Part shown: in pieces, positions 7,980 through 16,568 of the stretch
Position numbering within the stretch: position 1 is the first letter of the stretch
Layout of the letters: each line of letters starts with the position of its first letter
Source: Microlunatus parietis
Lineage (GTDB): Bacteria; Actinomycetota; Actinomycetes; Propionibacteriales; Propionibacteriaceae
Reading direction: 5' to 3'
Length of the DNA stretch: 64,000 nucleotides
Assembly (NCBI RefSeq): GCF_013407955.1
Contig: NZ_JACCBU010000001.1
Span: forward strand, 2,108,001-2,172,000
Made by a program: the position numbers and the translations under genes
The notes under the pieces: model-generated
The model's input: the letters and a program-made list of their open reading frames with translations, nothing else
Told to the model about the DNA's origin: nothing
The model's database searches: none

Positions 7980-9479
7980 CTAGAAGTCGAAGCCGGCCTC
8001 GGCTCGGGACTTGATGTAGGCCGGGATGTCCTCCTGGTCGGCGACGATCAGGGCTGAGTCGACGGTCATCGCGTCCTTGAGGACGTGCTGCCGGAACACC
8101 ATGTAGAGCGGGATGTCCCAGTACTCGGTGTTCTGGTAGCCGGTCACGGTGGCATTCTCGCCCCAGTAGACCGCCGAGGTGTCGATCTCCTTCAACTCGG
8201 GGATCGCCTCACCGAACGAGGCGATCACCTGTTCGGTCGGCAGCACGGCCTTGATCGCGTGCCGGGACAGCTCCGTCTGTGCCTCCTCCGAGACCAGCCA
8301 CTTGATCACCTGGTACGCAGCCTCCTTCTTCGCCGACTGCTTGGTGACGAACGCGGCCAGCGTGTTCGGTTGGTAGATCGTCGTCGATCCCTGCTCCAGC
8401 ACGGGAACGGGCGCGATGCCGAGGTCGACCGACTTCATCCATTCGGCGTAGGACTCCTCGTCGCCGTCGTCGGTCATCAACTCGCTGCCGGCGTACAGGG
8501 GCAGCTTGCGCAACGAGTCCACCGCCATCGCGACCCGTCCGGGGCGGCTCATGTCACCCTTCACCAGGTCGTCCACCGTGGTGAAGCCGTTGCGCGGGAT
8601 CAGCAGGAACCGTTCCAGGTTGGCGCCGAGTTCCGCCCACTCCTCCGTCGTCAGGTCGATCGCGACGTCCTCCGGCGCCGGCTGCTCACTGCCGGCGTCG
8701 GTGAACGGGTAGAGGCCGCGCTGGTTGAACTCGAGGTAGTTGTCCGGATGCTGCAGATAACCCTTGTAGGCGGCCAGTCCGTCCTGCCGGGTCAGCCGCT
8801 TCGCGGCCTTGTAGGCGTCGTCGTACGTCCAGCCCGGCTTCGGGTACGACCGGCCGAACTTGTCGAAGATCGCCTTGTTGTAGAACAGCAGATGCTCGTC
8901 GATGAAGACCGGGACGCCGTAGAGGCCGCCGTCGGACCGGGACCGGACCAGCTCGATCGCTGCCTGGTTGAGCGGTGCAAGATCGACTCCGGCCTCCGCG
9001 AGTCCCGGAGTCATGTCCTCGACCCAGCCGAGCGGTTCAAGATCACGGTCGATCCGGTTCCGCGGATTGTCGATCACGATGTCCGGCACCACGCCGGCCG
9101 CCTGCAGATCCTCGTACCGGATCGGCATGTCCCAGGTCGCGTACTTGATCTTGAGATCGGGGAACGCCGCGCGCAGCTTGTTGCCGATCATCTCGTCGAA
9201 GACTCTGGTCGCCTGCCGGTCCTCGGTCGGCGAGTACTCGAACGGCTTGTAGTTCGCGGCGAAGACGAACAGTTCGTCGTCGAAGACGCAGAACTCCTCG
9301 TCGTACCTGTTCGGCACCAGGGTCGCCCCGGGGTCGGAGCAGTCCCGCTCCGCCGCGGCGCCTTCGTCGGCCACCGCGCCGGGGACACTGATCAAGGTCA
9401 GCCCGGCCAGGGCCGCACCGAGCTTGATCAGCAGACTTCGCGTACGGGATCGAGCCCGCAGTTTCGTTGATGACATCAT
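7980..9479 (-). CDS. Secreted extracellular solute-binding protein
   Basis: 499 residues starting MMSST, with GAGAGAGGAC upstream. A signal peptide is clear: basic RARSRTRS, then LLIKLGAALAGLTLIS, ending near AVADEG. No lipobox cysteine follows it, so the protein may be released or held by another partner. Later features fit family-1 binding proteins: NKAIFDKFGRSYPKPGWTYD and AAYQVIKWLVSEEAQTELS. It sits 20 bp downstream of the pectate-lyase-like gene on the same strand, so it is probably co-transcribed and binds its oligosaccharide products. No permease genes accompany it here. Confidence 0.88.
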   Translation of the reverse strand: MMSSTKLRARSRTRSLLIKLGAALAGLTLISVPGAVADEGAAAERDCSDPGATLVPNRYDEEFCVFDDELFVFAANYKPFEYSPTEDRQATRVFDEMIGNKLRAAFPDLKIKYATWDMPIRYEDLQAAGVVPDIVIDNPRNRIDRDLEPLGWVEDMTPGLAEAGVDLAPLNQAAIELVRSRSDGGLYGVPVFIDEHLLFYNKAIFDKFGRSYPKPGWTYDDAYKAAKRLTRQDGLAAYKGYLQHPDNYLEFNQRGLYPFTDAGSEQPAPEDVAIDLTTEEWAELGANLERFLLIPRNGFTTVDDLVKGDMSRPGRVAMAVDSLRKLPLYAGSELMTDDGDEESYAEWMKSVDLGIAPVPVLEQGSTTIYQPNTLAAFVTKQSAKKEAAYQVIKWLVSEEAQTELSRHAIKAVLPTEQVIASFGEAIPELKEIDTSAVYWGENATVTGYQNTEYWDIPLYMVFRQHVLKDAMTVDSALIVADQEDIPAYIKSRAEAGFDF

Positions 9480-9499
9480 CGTCCTCTCTCTCCACGTGG

Positions 9500-11836
9500 T
9501 CAGGAATTGACCCGGACCTCGGCGAAGTCGGCCGAGGCGTAGTTGTTGATCGCGTTCGACTCCTGGTTGCCGTCGACCGCCAACCCGATGTGCACGCGAC
9601 CGGCCATCGGGATCCGTTCGTAGCCGATTCGGGTCCACTGCAGTGAGTCGGTGCTCAGGTGTGCCTCGAACTCGGTGCCCCGCTTGATCAACCGGATCCA
9701 GTACGGCTTGGCGTCGAGTTCATCGTCGTCCCAGGGGTACGGGCTGATGCTCGGCTCATCGCCGAAGCGGGCGAAGCGGGACACGTGGCCCTTCAGGCCG
9801 CCGGCGGACCAGACAATGCCGCCGGTGAAGTACGGCGAGTCCGGTTCCAGCGTCTCCCTGATCATGAGGCCGGCGTAGACGCCCTCGTACACGCGGCTGA
9901 GCCGGTCGATCCGCGCGATGATCTCCACGATCGACGACGGGCCCGCCTCGATCTCCCGGTGGACGAACTGGAACGCGTCCTGCTTGGCCCAGATCTTGCC
10001 CGATCCCTTGACCGTGAACGCGTCGTCGCCCTTCAACGCCGCGGCACCGGCGATCGGGACGTCGCCGACGTCGGTCGAGGTCCAGCCGGCCAGGTCGGTG
10101 GTGCGGTTGACGTGGACGGGCGTACCGGTGGACTGGGTCTTCAGGCCCCGGCTGTCGGTGGCCCGGGCGGTCAGGTACCAGGTGCCGTCGGTGACGCCGG
10201 ACCAGGTGATCTTGTACGGCGCCGACTTCACGACGCCGAGCGACTTGTCGCCGGCGAAGAACTCGACCGCGGTGATCGTCGCGTCGCCGTCGGCCGTCGC
10301 CTCCGCGGTGATCACCAGTTCCTGTTCCGCCGCGGCGTCGGCGAAGACCTGGTTCTGCTTCGGTGAGGTGATCACCACCTCGGGATTCGCCGCGCTGTCA
10401 CGCTGCAACGAGTTCAGGTAGCGCTCCAGGTTGCTGTAGCCGTCCGGACCGATCGCCGCGCCGTCGGCCGGATCCTTCGGATCCAGGTCGTGCGCCTTCT
10501 CCCAGTCGTCCGGAATGCCGTCGTGATCACGGTCGCCCGGTGGCTCGGCCGACTCGAGCACCGGGAAGCCGCCGACCTCGGTCTGGGAGTTGATCAACCG
10601 GCCGGTCCCGTTGCGGACGTCGGCCAGCAGCCGGGCGTCCACGGCGTCGAGGCGCGGGAGGTTGGCGCCGACGTCGGCGAGCACCGCCTGGTACGCCTCC
10701 TGAGCCGTCTGGGTCCTGATCTCGTTGGGGAACGGGATCGGCTCGGCCGCATGAGTGATGCCGCCGACCGGCACCGTGATCCCGGCCAGATTGTCCGCGG
10801 TGATCTCGGGATGGCCCTCGATCTCGTTCTCCGACACGTGCCAGCGACCGCCCCGGCCGGGCGCGACGATCTCCGGCGCGGTCCCGGCCAGAGTCGCCGG
10901 GCCGGGCTTGTAGTAGTTGGCGACCAGGTTGATCCCCTCGCACCACTCGCCCCCGTAGCAGGACGTGAAACCGTAGTCGTAGATCACGTTGTTGCGGTGG
11001 TCCACGAGTTGATCAAGGTGCTCGACGAAGCTGAACCGCGGGTTGCGTCCACCCTGGTGGACCAGCAGATTGTGGTGGTACGTGACGTTCTGGCCACCCC
11101 ACAGTCCGCCGTACCCGTGCCGGCCCTTCTCGTGCGCGGACATGGTCAGGCCCTCGGCGATCAAGCAGTGCGACACCGTGACGTCGTAGTTGCCGTACAA
11201 GGAGAAGCACTCGTCGACGCCCCAGCTGACCGAGCAGTGGTCGATCACCAGGTTGCGCCGGCCCTCGCCCTTGAACGTGTCGATCGGCGTCCCCATCCGG
11301 TCGCCGCCGCGCACCCGCAGGTAGCGGATGATGATGTTGTCGCCGTCCACGGTGAACTCGTTGTTGACCACCGCGATGCCGTCGCCCGGCGCGGTCTGGC
11401 CGGCGATGGTCAGATTGGAGCCGGTGATGTCCAGGCCGCCCTGGAGCTCTATCGTGCCACCGACCCGGAAGACGATCATGCGGTTGCTCTGCGATACCGC
11501 GTCGCGCAGCGATCCCGGGCCGGAGTCGGCCAACGTGGTGACCTCGTAGACGGGGTGGCCCCGACCGCCGGTGGTGAACTTCCCGGCGCCCTCGGCTCCC
11601 GGGAATGCGGGCACGGTGTTGCCGACGACGGCCTGCTGCTGAGCCGGCGGCTTGCGCTTGTTGATCTTGCTCGTGTCGAGCTTGCTGTCGGCCGGCAGGT
11701 CGGGCTCGGCACGGGCTGCCGGCGCCGACTGCACCTGCTGGGCGACCATGATCGCCGGTGTGGTCAGCGCGGCCCCCACCAGGAAGCCACGGCGGCCGAA
11801 GCCGCGGATCGGTCGTTTCGGATGTGCTTCGGTCAC
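9500..11836 (-). CDS. Secreted pectate-lyase-like right-handed beta-helix protein
   Basis: Exported protein of 778 residues. Twin-arginine signal near residues 14-30 (FGRRGFLVGAALTTPA). Residues about 75-400 form a pectate-lyase-like beta-helix: FPGAEGAGKFTTGGRGHPVY, SGPGSLRDAV, then NLVIDHCSVSWGVDECFSLY. At about 430-445 there is an EF-hand-like DRDHDGIPDDWE, a likely calcium site. An Ig-like module (about 490-580) and a C-terminal concanavalin-like region (about 590-778) follow. It probably cleaves or binds pectin-type polysaccharide outside the cell. Exact activity is unproven; it heads an operon with the binding protein. Confidence 0.88.
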   Translation of the reverse strand: MTEAHPKRPIRGFGRRGFLVGAALTTPAIMVAQQVQSAPAARAEPDLPADSKLDTSKINKRKPPAQQQAVVGNTVPAFPGAEGAGKFTTGGRGHPVYEVTTLADSGPGSLRDAVSQSNRMIVFRVGGTIELQGGLDITGSNLTIAGQTAPGDGIAVVNNEFTVDGDNIIIRYLRVRGGDRMGTPIDTFKGEGRRNLVIDHCSVSWGVDECFSLYGNYDVTVSHCLIAEGLTMSAHEKGRHGYGGLWGGQNVTYHHNLLVHQGGRNPRFSFVEHLDQLVDHRNNVIYDYGFTSCYGGEWCEGINLVANYYKPGPATLAGTAPEIVAPGRGGRWHVSENEIEGHPEITADNLAGITVPVGGITHAAEPIPFPNEIRTQTAQEAYQAVLADVGANLPRLDAVDARLLADVRNGTGRLINSQTEVGGFPVLESAEPPGDRDHDGIPDDWEKAHDLDPKDPADGAAIGPDGYSNLERYLNSLQRDSAANPEVVITSPKQNQVFADAAAEQELVITAEATADGDATITAVEFFAGDKSLGVVKSAPYKITWSGVTDGTWYLTARATDSRGLKTQSTGTPVHVNRTTDLAGWTSTDVGDVPIAGAAALKGDDAFTVKGSGKIWAKQDAFQFVHREIEAGPSSIVEIIARIDRLSRVYEGVYAGLMIRETLEPDSPYFTGGIVWSAGGLKGHVSRFARFGDEPSISPYPWDDDELDAKPYWIRLIKRGTEFEAHLSTDSLQWTRIGYERIPMAGRVHIGLAVDGNQESNAINNYASADFAEVRVNS

Positions 11837-11873
11837 CGGACACTCCTTTGGTCAGACGGTGCACAGAAGTTCG

Positions 11874-11894
11874 CGCGACGTCCCGGACGTCGCG
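11874..11894. promoter_or_regulatory. Perfect 10-bp inverted repeat in pectate-lyase leader
   Basis: CGCGACGTCC and GGACGTCGCG separated by one base, between the predicted transcription start and the start codon at 11836. The one-base centre suits a dimeric repressor site better than an RNA hairpin. Confidence 0.5.
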
Positions 11895-11913
11895 ACCACG
11901 GCTTTGCATGCCG

Positions 11914-11925
11914 GTGGTATGCCAC
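11914..11925. promoter_or_regulatory. Candidate GntR-type operator
   Basis: GTGGTATGCCAC has GTGG/CCAC arms and resembles the TGGTnnnCCA sites bound by GntR-family repressors. It lies directly downstream of the -10 box on the minus strand, where a repressor would block initiation. Confidence 0.5.
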
Positions 11926-11955
11926 ATGCTAGGTTGCGCGCTTCACGAGCGTCAA
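11926..11955 (-). promoter_or_regulatory. Sigma70-like promoter of the pectate-lyase operon
   Basis: On the minus strand: -35 TTGACG (11950-11955), an 18-base spacer, -10 TAGCAT (11926-11931). It points to the pectate-lyase gene starting at 11836 and leaves a leader of about 80 nt that holds two inverted repeats. Confidence 0.65.
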
Positions 11956-12133
11956 GAGTCGCTCTCACGGCTTGTTCACAACGGTTCTCGTCTGGCCTGA
12001 CCGGCATGCCGCATCGCCCGGTCGTCCCACGGCGTGCTTCATGGGCGATCCACAGCAGGAGCACAGCGTCGGCCAACGCGGTCCGAGCAGGCTGGTGGCC
12101 GTACTCGCACAACGATCCGACGAGGAGCATCCG

Positions 12134-13015
12134 ATGCAGCAGAGCGACGGCGACTACCAGGGACGGACCCTGCCCCGCCCGGACGAGGAGGTGGTCGACC
12201 AGGGCCTCGGATTTGATCTTGGTACGTTGTTCAGCCGCCGCTCCATGCTGACCGCCCTCGGGATCGGCACGGCCGCTGCCGGCCTCACGGCCTGCGGCGT
12301 GTCCGGTGCAGCCAACGAAACCTCGGGCGCCACCGGTGACGGCGGGTTGACTGAGATTCCGGACGAGACGGCGGGGCCGTACCCGGGTGACGGATCGAAC
12401 GGCCCCGACGTGCTGGAGCAGTCCGGCATCATCCGCAGCGACCTCCGGACCAGCTTCGGCACCGGCGCCACCGCCGCCGGGGTGCCGCTGGAACTGACGT
12501 TGACGATCATCGACCTGGCCGGCGGTGACGTTCCGTTCGAGGGAGTCGCGGTGTATGTCTGGCACTGTGATCGGGAGGGCCGCTACTCCATGTATTCCGA
12601 GGGAGTCGAGAACGAGAACTATCTGCGCGGCGTGCAGATAGCCGACGCCGACGGCAAGGTCACGTTCACCAGCATCTTCCCGGCGTGCTACTCGGGGCGG
12701 TGGCCGCACATCCACTTCGAGGTGTATCCGGATCAGGACAGCATCGCCGATGCGACGAACGCGATCTCGACCTCACAGGTCGCGCTGCCCCAGGATGCCT
12801 GCGACGCCGTCTACGCGACCGACGGCTACCAGCAGTCGGTCAGCAACCTGTCTCGGATCAGCCTGGACTCCGACAACGTGTTCGGCGACGACGGCGGGGT
12901 CACCCAGCTCGGCACCACGACCGGCAGCGTCGAGAACGGCTATCAGGTATCGCTGAAGGTCGGCGTCGACACGACCACGGAGCCGACGGGTGGCGGCCGG
13001 CCCCCGTCCCGATGA
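12134..13015 (+). CDS. Intradiol ring-cleavage dioxygenase-like lipoprotein
   Basis: 293 residues. ATG 12134 follows GAGGAG. An export signal with a twin arginine (SRRSMLTALGIGTAAAG) runs into a lipobox-like LTAC, so it is probably a Tat-exported lipoprotein. The body matches intradiol dioxygenases: PDETAGPYPGDG, the YVWHCDREGRYSMYS segment (about residues 139-153) and PHIHFEVY (about 190). These carry the tyrosine and histidine iron ligands of the family. Exported members are common in actinobacteria, and their substrates are largely unknown. Nothing adjacent suggests aromatic degradation. Confidence 0.88.
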   Translation: MQQSDGDYQGRTLPRPDEEVVDQGLGFDLGTLFSRRSMLTALGIGTAAAGLTACGVSGAANETSGATGDGGLTEIPDETAGPYPGDGSNGPDVLEQSGIIRSDLRTSFGTGATAAGVPLELTLTIIDLAGGDVPFEGVAVYVWHCDREGRYSMYSEGVENENYLRGVQIADADGKVTFTSIFPACYSGRWPHIHFEVYPDQDSIADATNAISTSQVALPQDACDAVYATDGYQQSVSNLSRISLDSDNVFGDDGGVTQLGTTTGSVENGYQVSLKVGVDTTTEPTGGGRPPSR

Positions 13016-13037
13016 TCATGTCGATCGAGGCGTGCCG

Positions 13038-13043
13038 TACGTT
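13038..13043 (+). promoter_or_regulatory. TACGTT -10 box, leaderless start candidate
   Basis: Six bases separate it from ATG 13050, which fits a transcript beginning at the start codon. There is no Shine-Dalgarno sequence. Confidence 0.4.
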
Positions 13044-13049
13044 TCGATC

Positions 13050-14561
13050 ATGAGCAGACGGCCGAAGGCGATGGTGCGCGTCGTCGCACATCGCGGGATG
13101 CACTCCGAGCCCGAGGGACTGCGGGAGAACACCGTGGCGGCGATCAAGGCGGCTCTCGACGAGGGCGTCCGGATGATCGAGGTCGATGTCCGGGTGACGC
13201 GGGACGGCACCGTCGTGCTGCTGCACGATGCGACACTGGAGCGGCTCTGGGGCGATCCGCGAGCGGTCGGCGAGATGGAGCTGGCCGAGGTTCGTGGATT
13301 GGGTGGCGGCGATCGCCGGATCCCCTTGCTGGCCGAGGCTCTGGAGCTGGTCCGCGGCACCGGGGCGATCTTGCTGATCGACCTGGACGAGCCCGGGCCG
13401 GCCGGTCCCGCGGTCGAGGTCGTACGGGATGCGGCGGCGGAGGACGTCTCGGCCTGGTGCGGTCATCCGGACGCGATGCGGATGATCAGGGCCGCCTTGC
13501 CCGATGCCGAGATCTGGCAGCCCTGGTATTCCACCCGGCCGCCGACCTCGGCCGACCTGGCCGACCTGCGGCCCGCCGTGGTCAACGCCAACCATCTGCT
13601 GGTCGGGCGGAGTTGGGTCGAGGCAGTCCATGATCTTGGTGCCGCGGTCTCCTGCTGGACCGTGGACGACCCGGCCCAGGCAGCCCATCTGGCCGTCATC
13701 GGCGTCGATTCGATCACGACCAACCGCGTCCGCATCGCCCGGGACGCCGTCGCCGCGCCGGCCCTGGACGAACGCGGTCGCCAGGTCGCGATCGCCACCG
13801 AGCTGGCCGGGCACGCCGCCGAGATCACCCGACGGGCCCGGCGGAACGGAGTCGGTCCGGTGGCGACCAAGACCGGTCCGGCCGATCACGTCACCGAACT
13901 GGACCGCGCGATCGAGCGCCGGGTCCGTGACGTGATCGGCGCGCAGTTTCCTGATCATGATCTGGTCGGCGAGGAGTACGGCGGGGTCGCCGACGGCCGG
14001 CCGTGCTGGTACGTGGACCCGATCGACGGGACCGCCAACCTGGCCAACGGCGTGCCCTGGACCAGCTTCTCCCTCGCCCTCGTCGAGGACGGCCGGCCGG
14101 TGGTCGGTGCGGTGATCGATCCGGCGTCGCTGGCGCCGGTCGCCGCCGCGACGGGCCGCGGCACCTGGCGGAACGGGCAGCGGCTGCAGATCGCAGCGCA
14201 GCCCGGGCTCGAGCCGTTGGCCGGCGCCGTCGTGTTCACCGAACTGGCCGGCGCCCGGCCCTGGCCCGGCCTGACCACCCTGATGGAGCGGCTGGCGAAC
14301 CGGCACTGCACGCTGCGGATCCCCGGTTCCGGCACCGCGACCCTGGCCGGGATCGCCGCCGGACGCGGTGCGGCCGCGATCATCCACAGCTACAGCCCGA
14401 TCGACCACGCCGCCGCGGTGTTGATCATCCTCGAGGCGGGCGGCACCGTCCTCGATCCGGCCGGTGCGGCTCGGATCCCGGTGCCCGGCGAGCCGGTGAT
14501 CGCGGGCCGCGACGCCGCCACGGCCCGCGCCCTCTGGTCGGTCTGGCAGGACTCGGCCTGA
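13050..14561 (+). CDS. GDPD-IMPase fusion: glycerophosphodiesterase plus inositol-phosphatase domains
   Basis: 503 residues with two complete-looking enzymes. Residues about 8-230 are a glycerophosphodiester phosphodiesterase domain: VAHRGMHSE with ENT, EVDVRVTRDGTVVLLHDA, and a late SCWTVDDPAQA. Residues about 245-503 are inositol-monophosphatase-like: TKTGPADHVTELDRA, the metal-binding GEEYGG, DPIDGTANLANG, and a C-terminal YSPIDHAAAVLIILEAGG. The usual W of the last motif (WD) is replaced by I. No stop or gap separates the domains. It may release and dephosphorylate a polyol phosphate from phospholipid headgroups; this is inference. Confidence 0.88.
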   Translation: MSRRPKAMVRVVAHRGMHSEPEGLRENTVAAIKAALDEGVRMIEVDVRVTRDGTVVLLHDATLERLWGDPRAVGEMELAEVRGLGGGDRRIPLLAEALELVRGTGAILLIDLDEPGPAGPAVEVVRDAAAEDVSAWCGHPDAMRMIRAALPDAEIWQPWYSTRPPTSADLADLRPAVVNANHLLVGRSWVEAVHDLGAAVSCWTVDDPAQAAHLAVIGVDSITTNRVRIARDAVAAPALDERGRQVAIATELAGHAAEITRRARRNGVGPVATKTGPADHVTELDRAIERRVRDVIGAQFPDHDLVGEEYGGVADGRPCWYVDPIDGTANLANGVPWTSFSLALVEDGRPVVGAVIDPASLAPVAAATGRGTWRNGQRLQIAAQPGLEPLAGAVVFTELAGARPWPGLTTLMERLANRHCTLRIPGSGTATLAGIAAGRGAAAIIHSYSPIDHAAAVLIILEAGGTVLDPAGAARIPVPGEPVIAGRDAATARALWSVWQDSA

Positions 14562-15461
14562 TCAACTCATGATCTCCTCGGCAAAGCCCAGGTCGGCCTC
14601 GATCCGTTGCCTGGCGAAGCCCTCGGTGATCGAGCGATGGACCCGGTGCACGGCGTGGTGGGCCTGGTAGCTGCGCAGGGTCACTGACTCGAGTCGACCG
14701 AGCACGGCATCGATTGCCCGCTGCTCCGCAGGTTTGATGGTGCTGCGCCCGATACTGCCCCACGGCAGCCCGACCAGCGCATAGTGCCGGTCTCCCCGCG
14801 CCACGCCGAAGTTCCAGTCCACGATGCCGCTGACCTGGCCGGAGTCGTCGAACAGGACGTTGCCGGGCGAGTAGTCGGTGTGGACCAGGTCGTCGCCGTG
14901 CATCCGCAGCGGCCGGCCGCTGTCCACCTCGAGCAGCCGCGCCAGCAGTCGGCGTCCCCGCGTGCCGTACCCACCGATCGTGTCCTCGAAGACTCCGTAG
15001 CCCGGACCATGGGTCGGGAAGTCCGGCGGGGGCGGCACCTCGGGATGCCGGCGCAACAGACCAGCGAAGCGGTCGTTCGCGGCGACGAAGGCGGCCACGG
15101 TGGTCTGATCAAGGTGTTCGACATGACGCCCCGGCAGCCGCTCCTGCACCACCGCCACATAGCCGTCGTGCAGGTCGAGCACCAGTTGGTACGCGGGCAC
15201 CGGAAGCCCCTGTTTCCGTACCTCATTGAGTACGGTGGCCGTCAATTCCACGGACGACAGCGACGCTCGCGGCCGGGTCAGCGCCGACTGCCGGCCGTCC
15301 GGCCAGGCAACGAACGCGGCACTGCTGACCCCGCCGACCTGGTCGGCGAGGCCGGTCAGCACCAGACCGCTCGCGGTGCGGAGATTGATCTCTTCGACGA
15401 CGGCCGTCGGCGCCCACGGATTCTCCGAGAGCCGGAATTCGATCGGATGATCAGTTGACAT
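14562..15461 (-). CDS. APH-family phosphotransferase
   Basis: 299 residues with the aminoglycoside phosphotransferase / choline kinase fold. The catalytic loop is VHTDYSPGNVLFDD (about residue 195), with the conserved aspartate and asparagine, followed by metal-binding GIVDWNFG. ATG 15461 is preceded by GGAAGGGG, which lies inside a strong hairpin (see 15469-15493). An open frame runs further upstream to 15515 but would be translated from the hairpin, so I do not extend the gene. It is divergent from another APH-family kinase. Substrate unknown; antibiotic modification is one possibility. Confidence 0.85.
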   Translation of the reverse strand: MSTDHPIEFRLSENPWAPTAVVEEINLRTASGLVLTGLADQVGGVSSAAFVAWPDGRQSALTRPRASLSSVELTATVLNEVRKQGLPVPAYQLVLDLHDGYVAVVQERLPGRHVEHLDQTTVAAFVAANDRFAGLLRRHPEVPPPPDFPTHGPGYGVFEDTIGGYGTRGRRLLARLLEVDSGRPLRMHGDDLVHTDYSPGNVLFDDSGQVSGIVDWNFGVARGDRHYALVGLPWGSIGRSTIKPAEQRAIDAVLGRLESVTLRSYQAHHAVHRVHRSITEGFARQRIEADLGFAEEIMS

Positions 15462-15468
15462 GAGAAAA

Positions 15469-15493
15469 GCCCCTTCCTGAGTTCGGAGGGGGC
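15469..15493 (-). terminator. Attenuator-like hairpin sequestering the start region of an APH kinase
   Basis: Read on the minus strand, GCCCCCTCC pairs with GGAAGGGGC across a seven-base loop with one mismatch, then TTTTCTC runs to the ATG at 15461. The 3' arm is the Shine-Dalgarno sequence itself. The element could stop transcription or hide the ribosome site. Just upstream (15500-15510) a second short repeat, GGAGG/CCTCC, contains CACCTCCT, which resembles the anti-Shine-Dalgarno end of 16S rRNA. Confidence 0.6.
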
Positions 15494-15591
15494 CTAGAGG
15501 AGGTGCCTCCCACATTCTGTCACGTGGCGACGGGATGCGACAACCGAAAGTTGATGTCGATTTCAGTCGTGCGCGATCAGGTTCATGTGTT

Positions 15592-15597
15592 TAGCCT
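15592..15597 (+). promoter_or_regulatory. TAGCCT -10 box, leaderless start candidate
   Basis: Six bases upstream of ATG 15604, with no ribosome binding site between. Confidence 0.45.
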
Positions 15598-15603
15598 GAA
15601 GTG

Positions 15604-16536
15604 ATGGATGAACACGAGGCCGTCAAGGCCTGGAGCAGGATCGTCGGGGCGGCTCGGCTGGAACCGATGGTGACCGTGAGCAACCAGCTGTGGCGGGTGA
15701 TCGCCGAGGACGGGCGGGAGTGGGTGATCAAGAGGCTGCCGGAGTGGGCGCCCGGGGCCGGGCCGGTCGACGAGTACCGGGTGCTGCTGCACCTCCAGCA
15801 CAGCGGGGTACCGGTCGCGGTTCCCATGATCACCGATGACGGGCTGATCGCGCACAACGCCGACCGCCTCGGCACCGGCCCGACCGACAAGCTGCCGACC
15901 GGAACCCACGCCTACGTGCTGATTCCGGCGCTGCCCAGCGACCCGCGGCTCACCGAGTCACCGGAACTCGCGCACACCATCGGGGCGGCGATCGGCCGGC
16001 TGGAACTGGCCCTGGCCGACTGCCCGTGGCCGGTGACCTCGTTCACCGACGACCCGGCGCAAGAGATCCTGTGGGAACGGTTCGACGGCATGCCGGAGTC
16101 CCTGCGTGAACTCGCACTGCCGTACCGCCGGCGATCGTACGAGGCCATCGTCGGCCTGCCCACCCAACGGGTCACGCACGGTGACTGCAACGTCGGCAAC
16201 CTGTTGCTGCACGACGGTGCGGTGACCGGCTTCATCGATCTTGATCATCTTCCGTCGGGACCGCGGATCCGGGACCTGAGCTACTACCTGACCAGCCGGC
16301 TCTCCGCGCACCTGGACAACGGCGACCCGGCGGCGCTGGCGGCAGTACTTCCGCATTATCTCGAAGGGTTCCGGGCCGAGTGCCCGGTGACCGACCGCGA
16401 ACTCGCCGCCGTCGTGCCGATGATGTTCACGGTCGCGATCGGGATGGCCGACTGGCGGTCCCGCCGGGACGGTGATTCGGCCGCCTATCAACAGAGTCTG
16501 AGCACCGTCGCCTGGCTGGCTGCAGCCCGGTGGTGA
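15604..16536 (+). CDS. APH-family phosphotransferase
   Basis: 310 residues. The N-lobe has WVIKRLPEW with the ATP-binding lysine; the catalytic loop is THGDCNVGNLLLHDG (about residue 191), followed by metal-binding GFIDLDHL. ATG 15604 is chosen because a -10 box lies six bases upstream; GTG 15601 is adjacent. It is divergent from the APH-family gene at 14562-15461, with the 140-bp gap probably holding both promoters. The two proteins are not close copies. The likely role is phosphorylation of a small hydroxylated molecule; the substrate is unknown. Confidence 0.85.
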   Translation: MDEHEAVKAWSRIVGAARLEPMVTVSNQLWRVIAEDGREWVIKRLPEWAPGAGPVDEYRVLLHLQHSGVPVAVPMITDDGLIAHNADRLGTGPTDKLPTGTHAYVLIPALPSDPRLTESPELAHTIGAAIGRLELALADCPWPVTSFTDDPAQEILWERFDGMPESLRELALPYRRRSYEAIVGLPTQRVTHGDCNVGNLLLHDGAVTGFIDLDHLPSGPRIRDLSYYLTSRLSAHLDNGDPAALAAVLPHYLEGFRAECPVTDRELAAVVPMMFTVAIGMADWRSRRDGDSAAYQQSLSTVAWLAAARW

Positions 16537-16568
16537 GAGGGATGGACCGATCCGGTTGCGGGTGGTGA

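Noticed and set aside
15462..15515. Extending the APH gene at 14562-15461 to an upstream ATG at 15515
   Set aside because: The added codons are the attenuator hairpin itself, and a ribosome site exists for ATG 15461.
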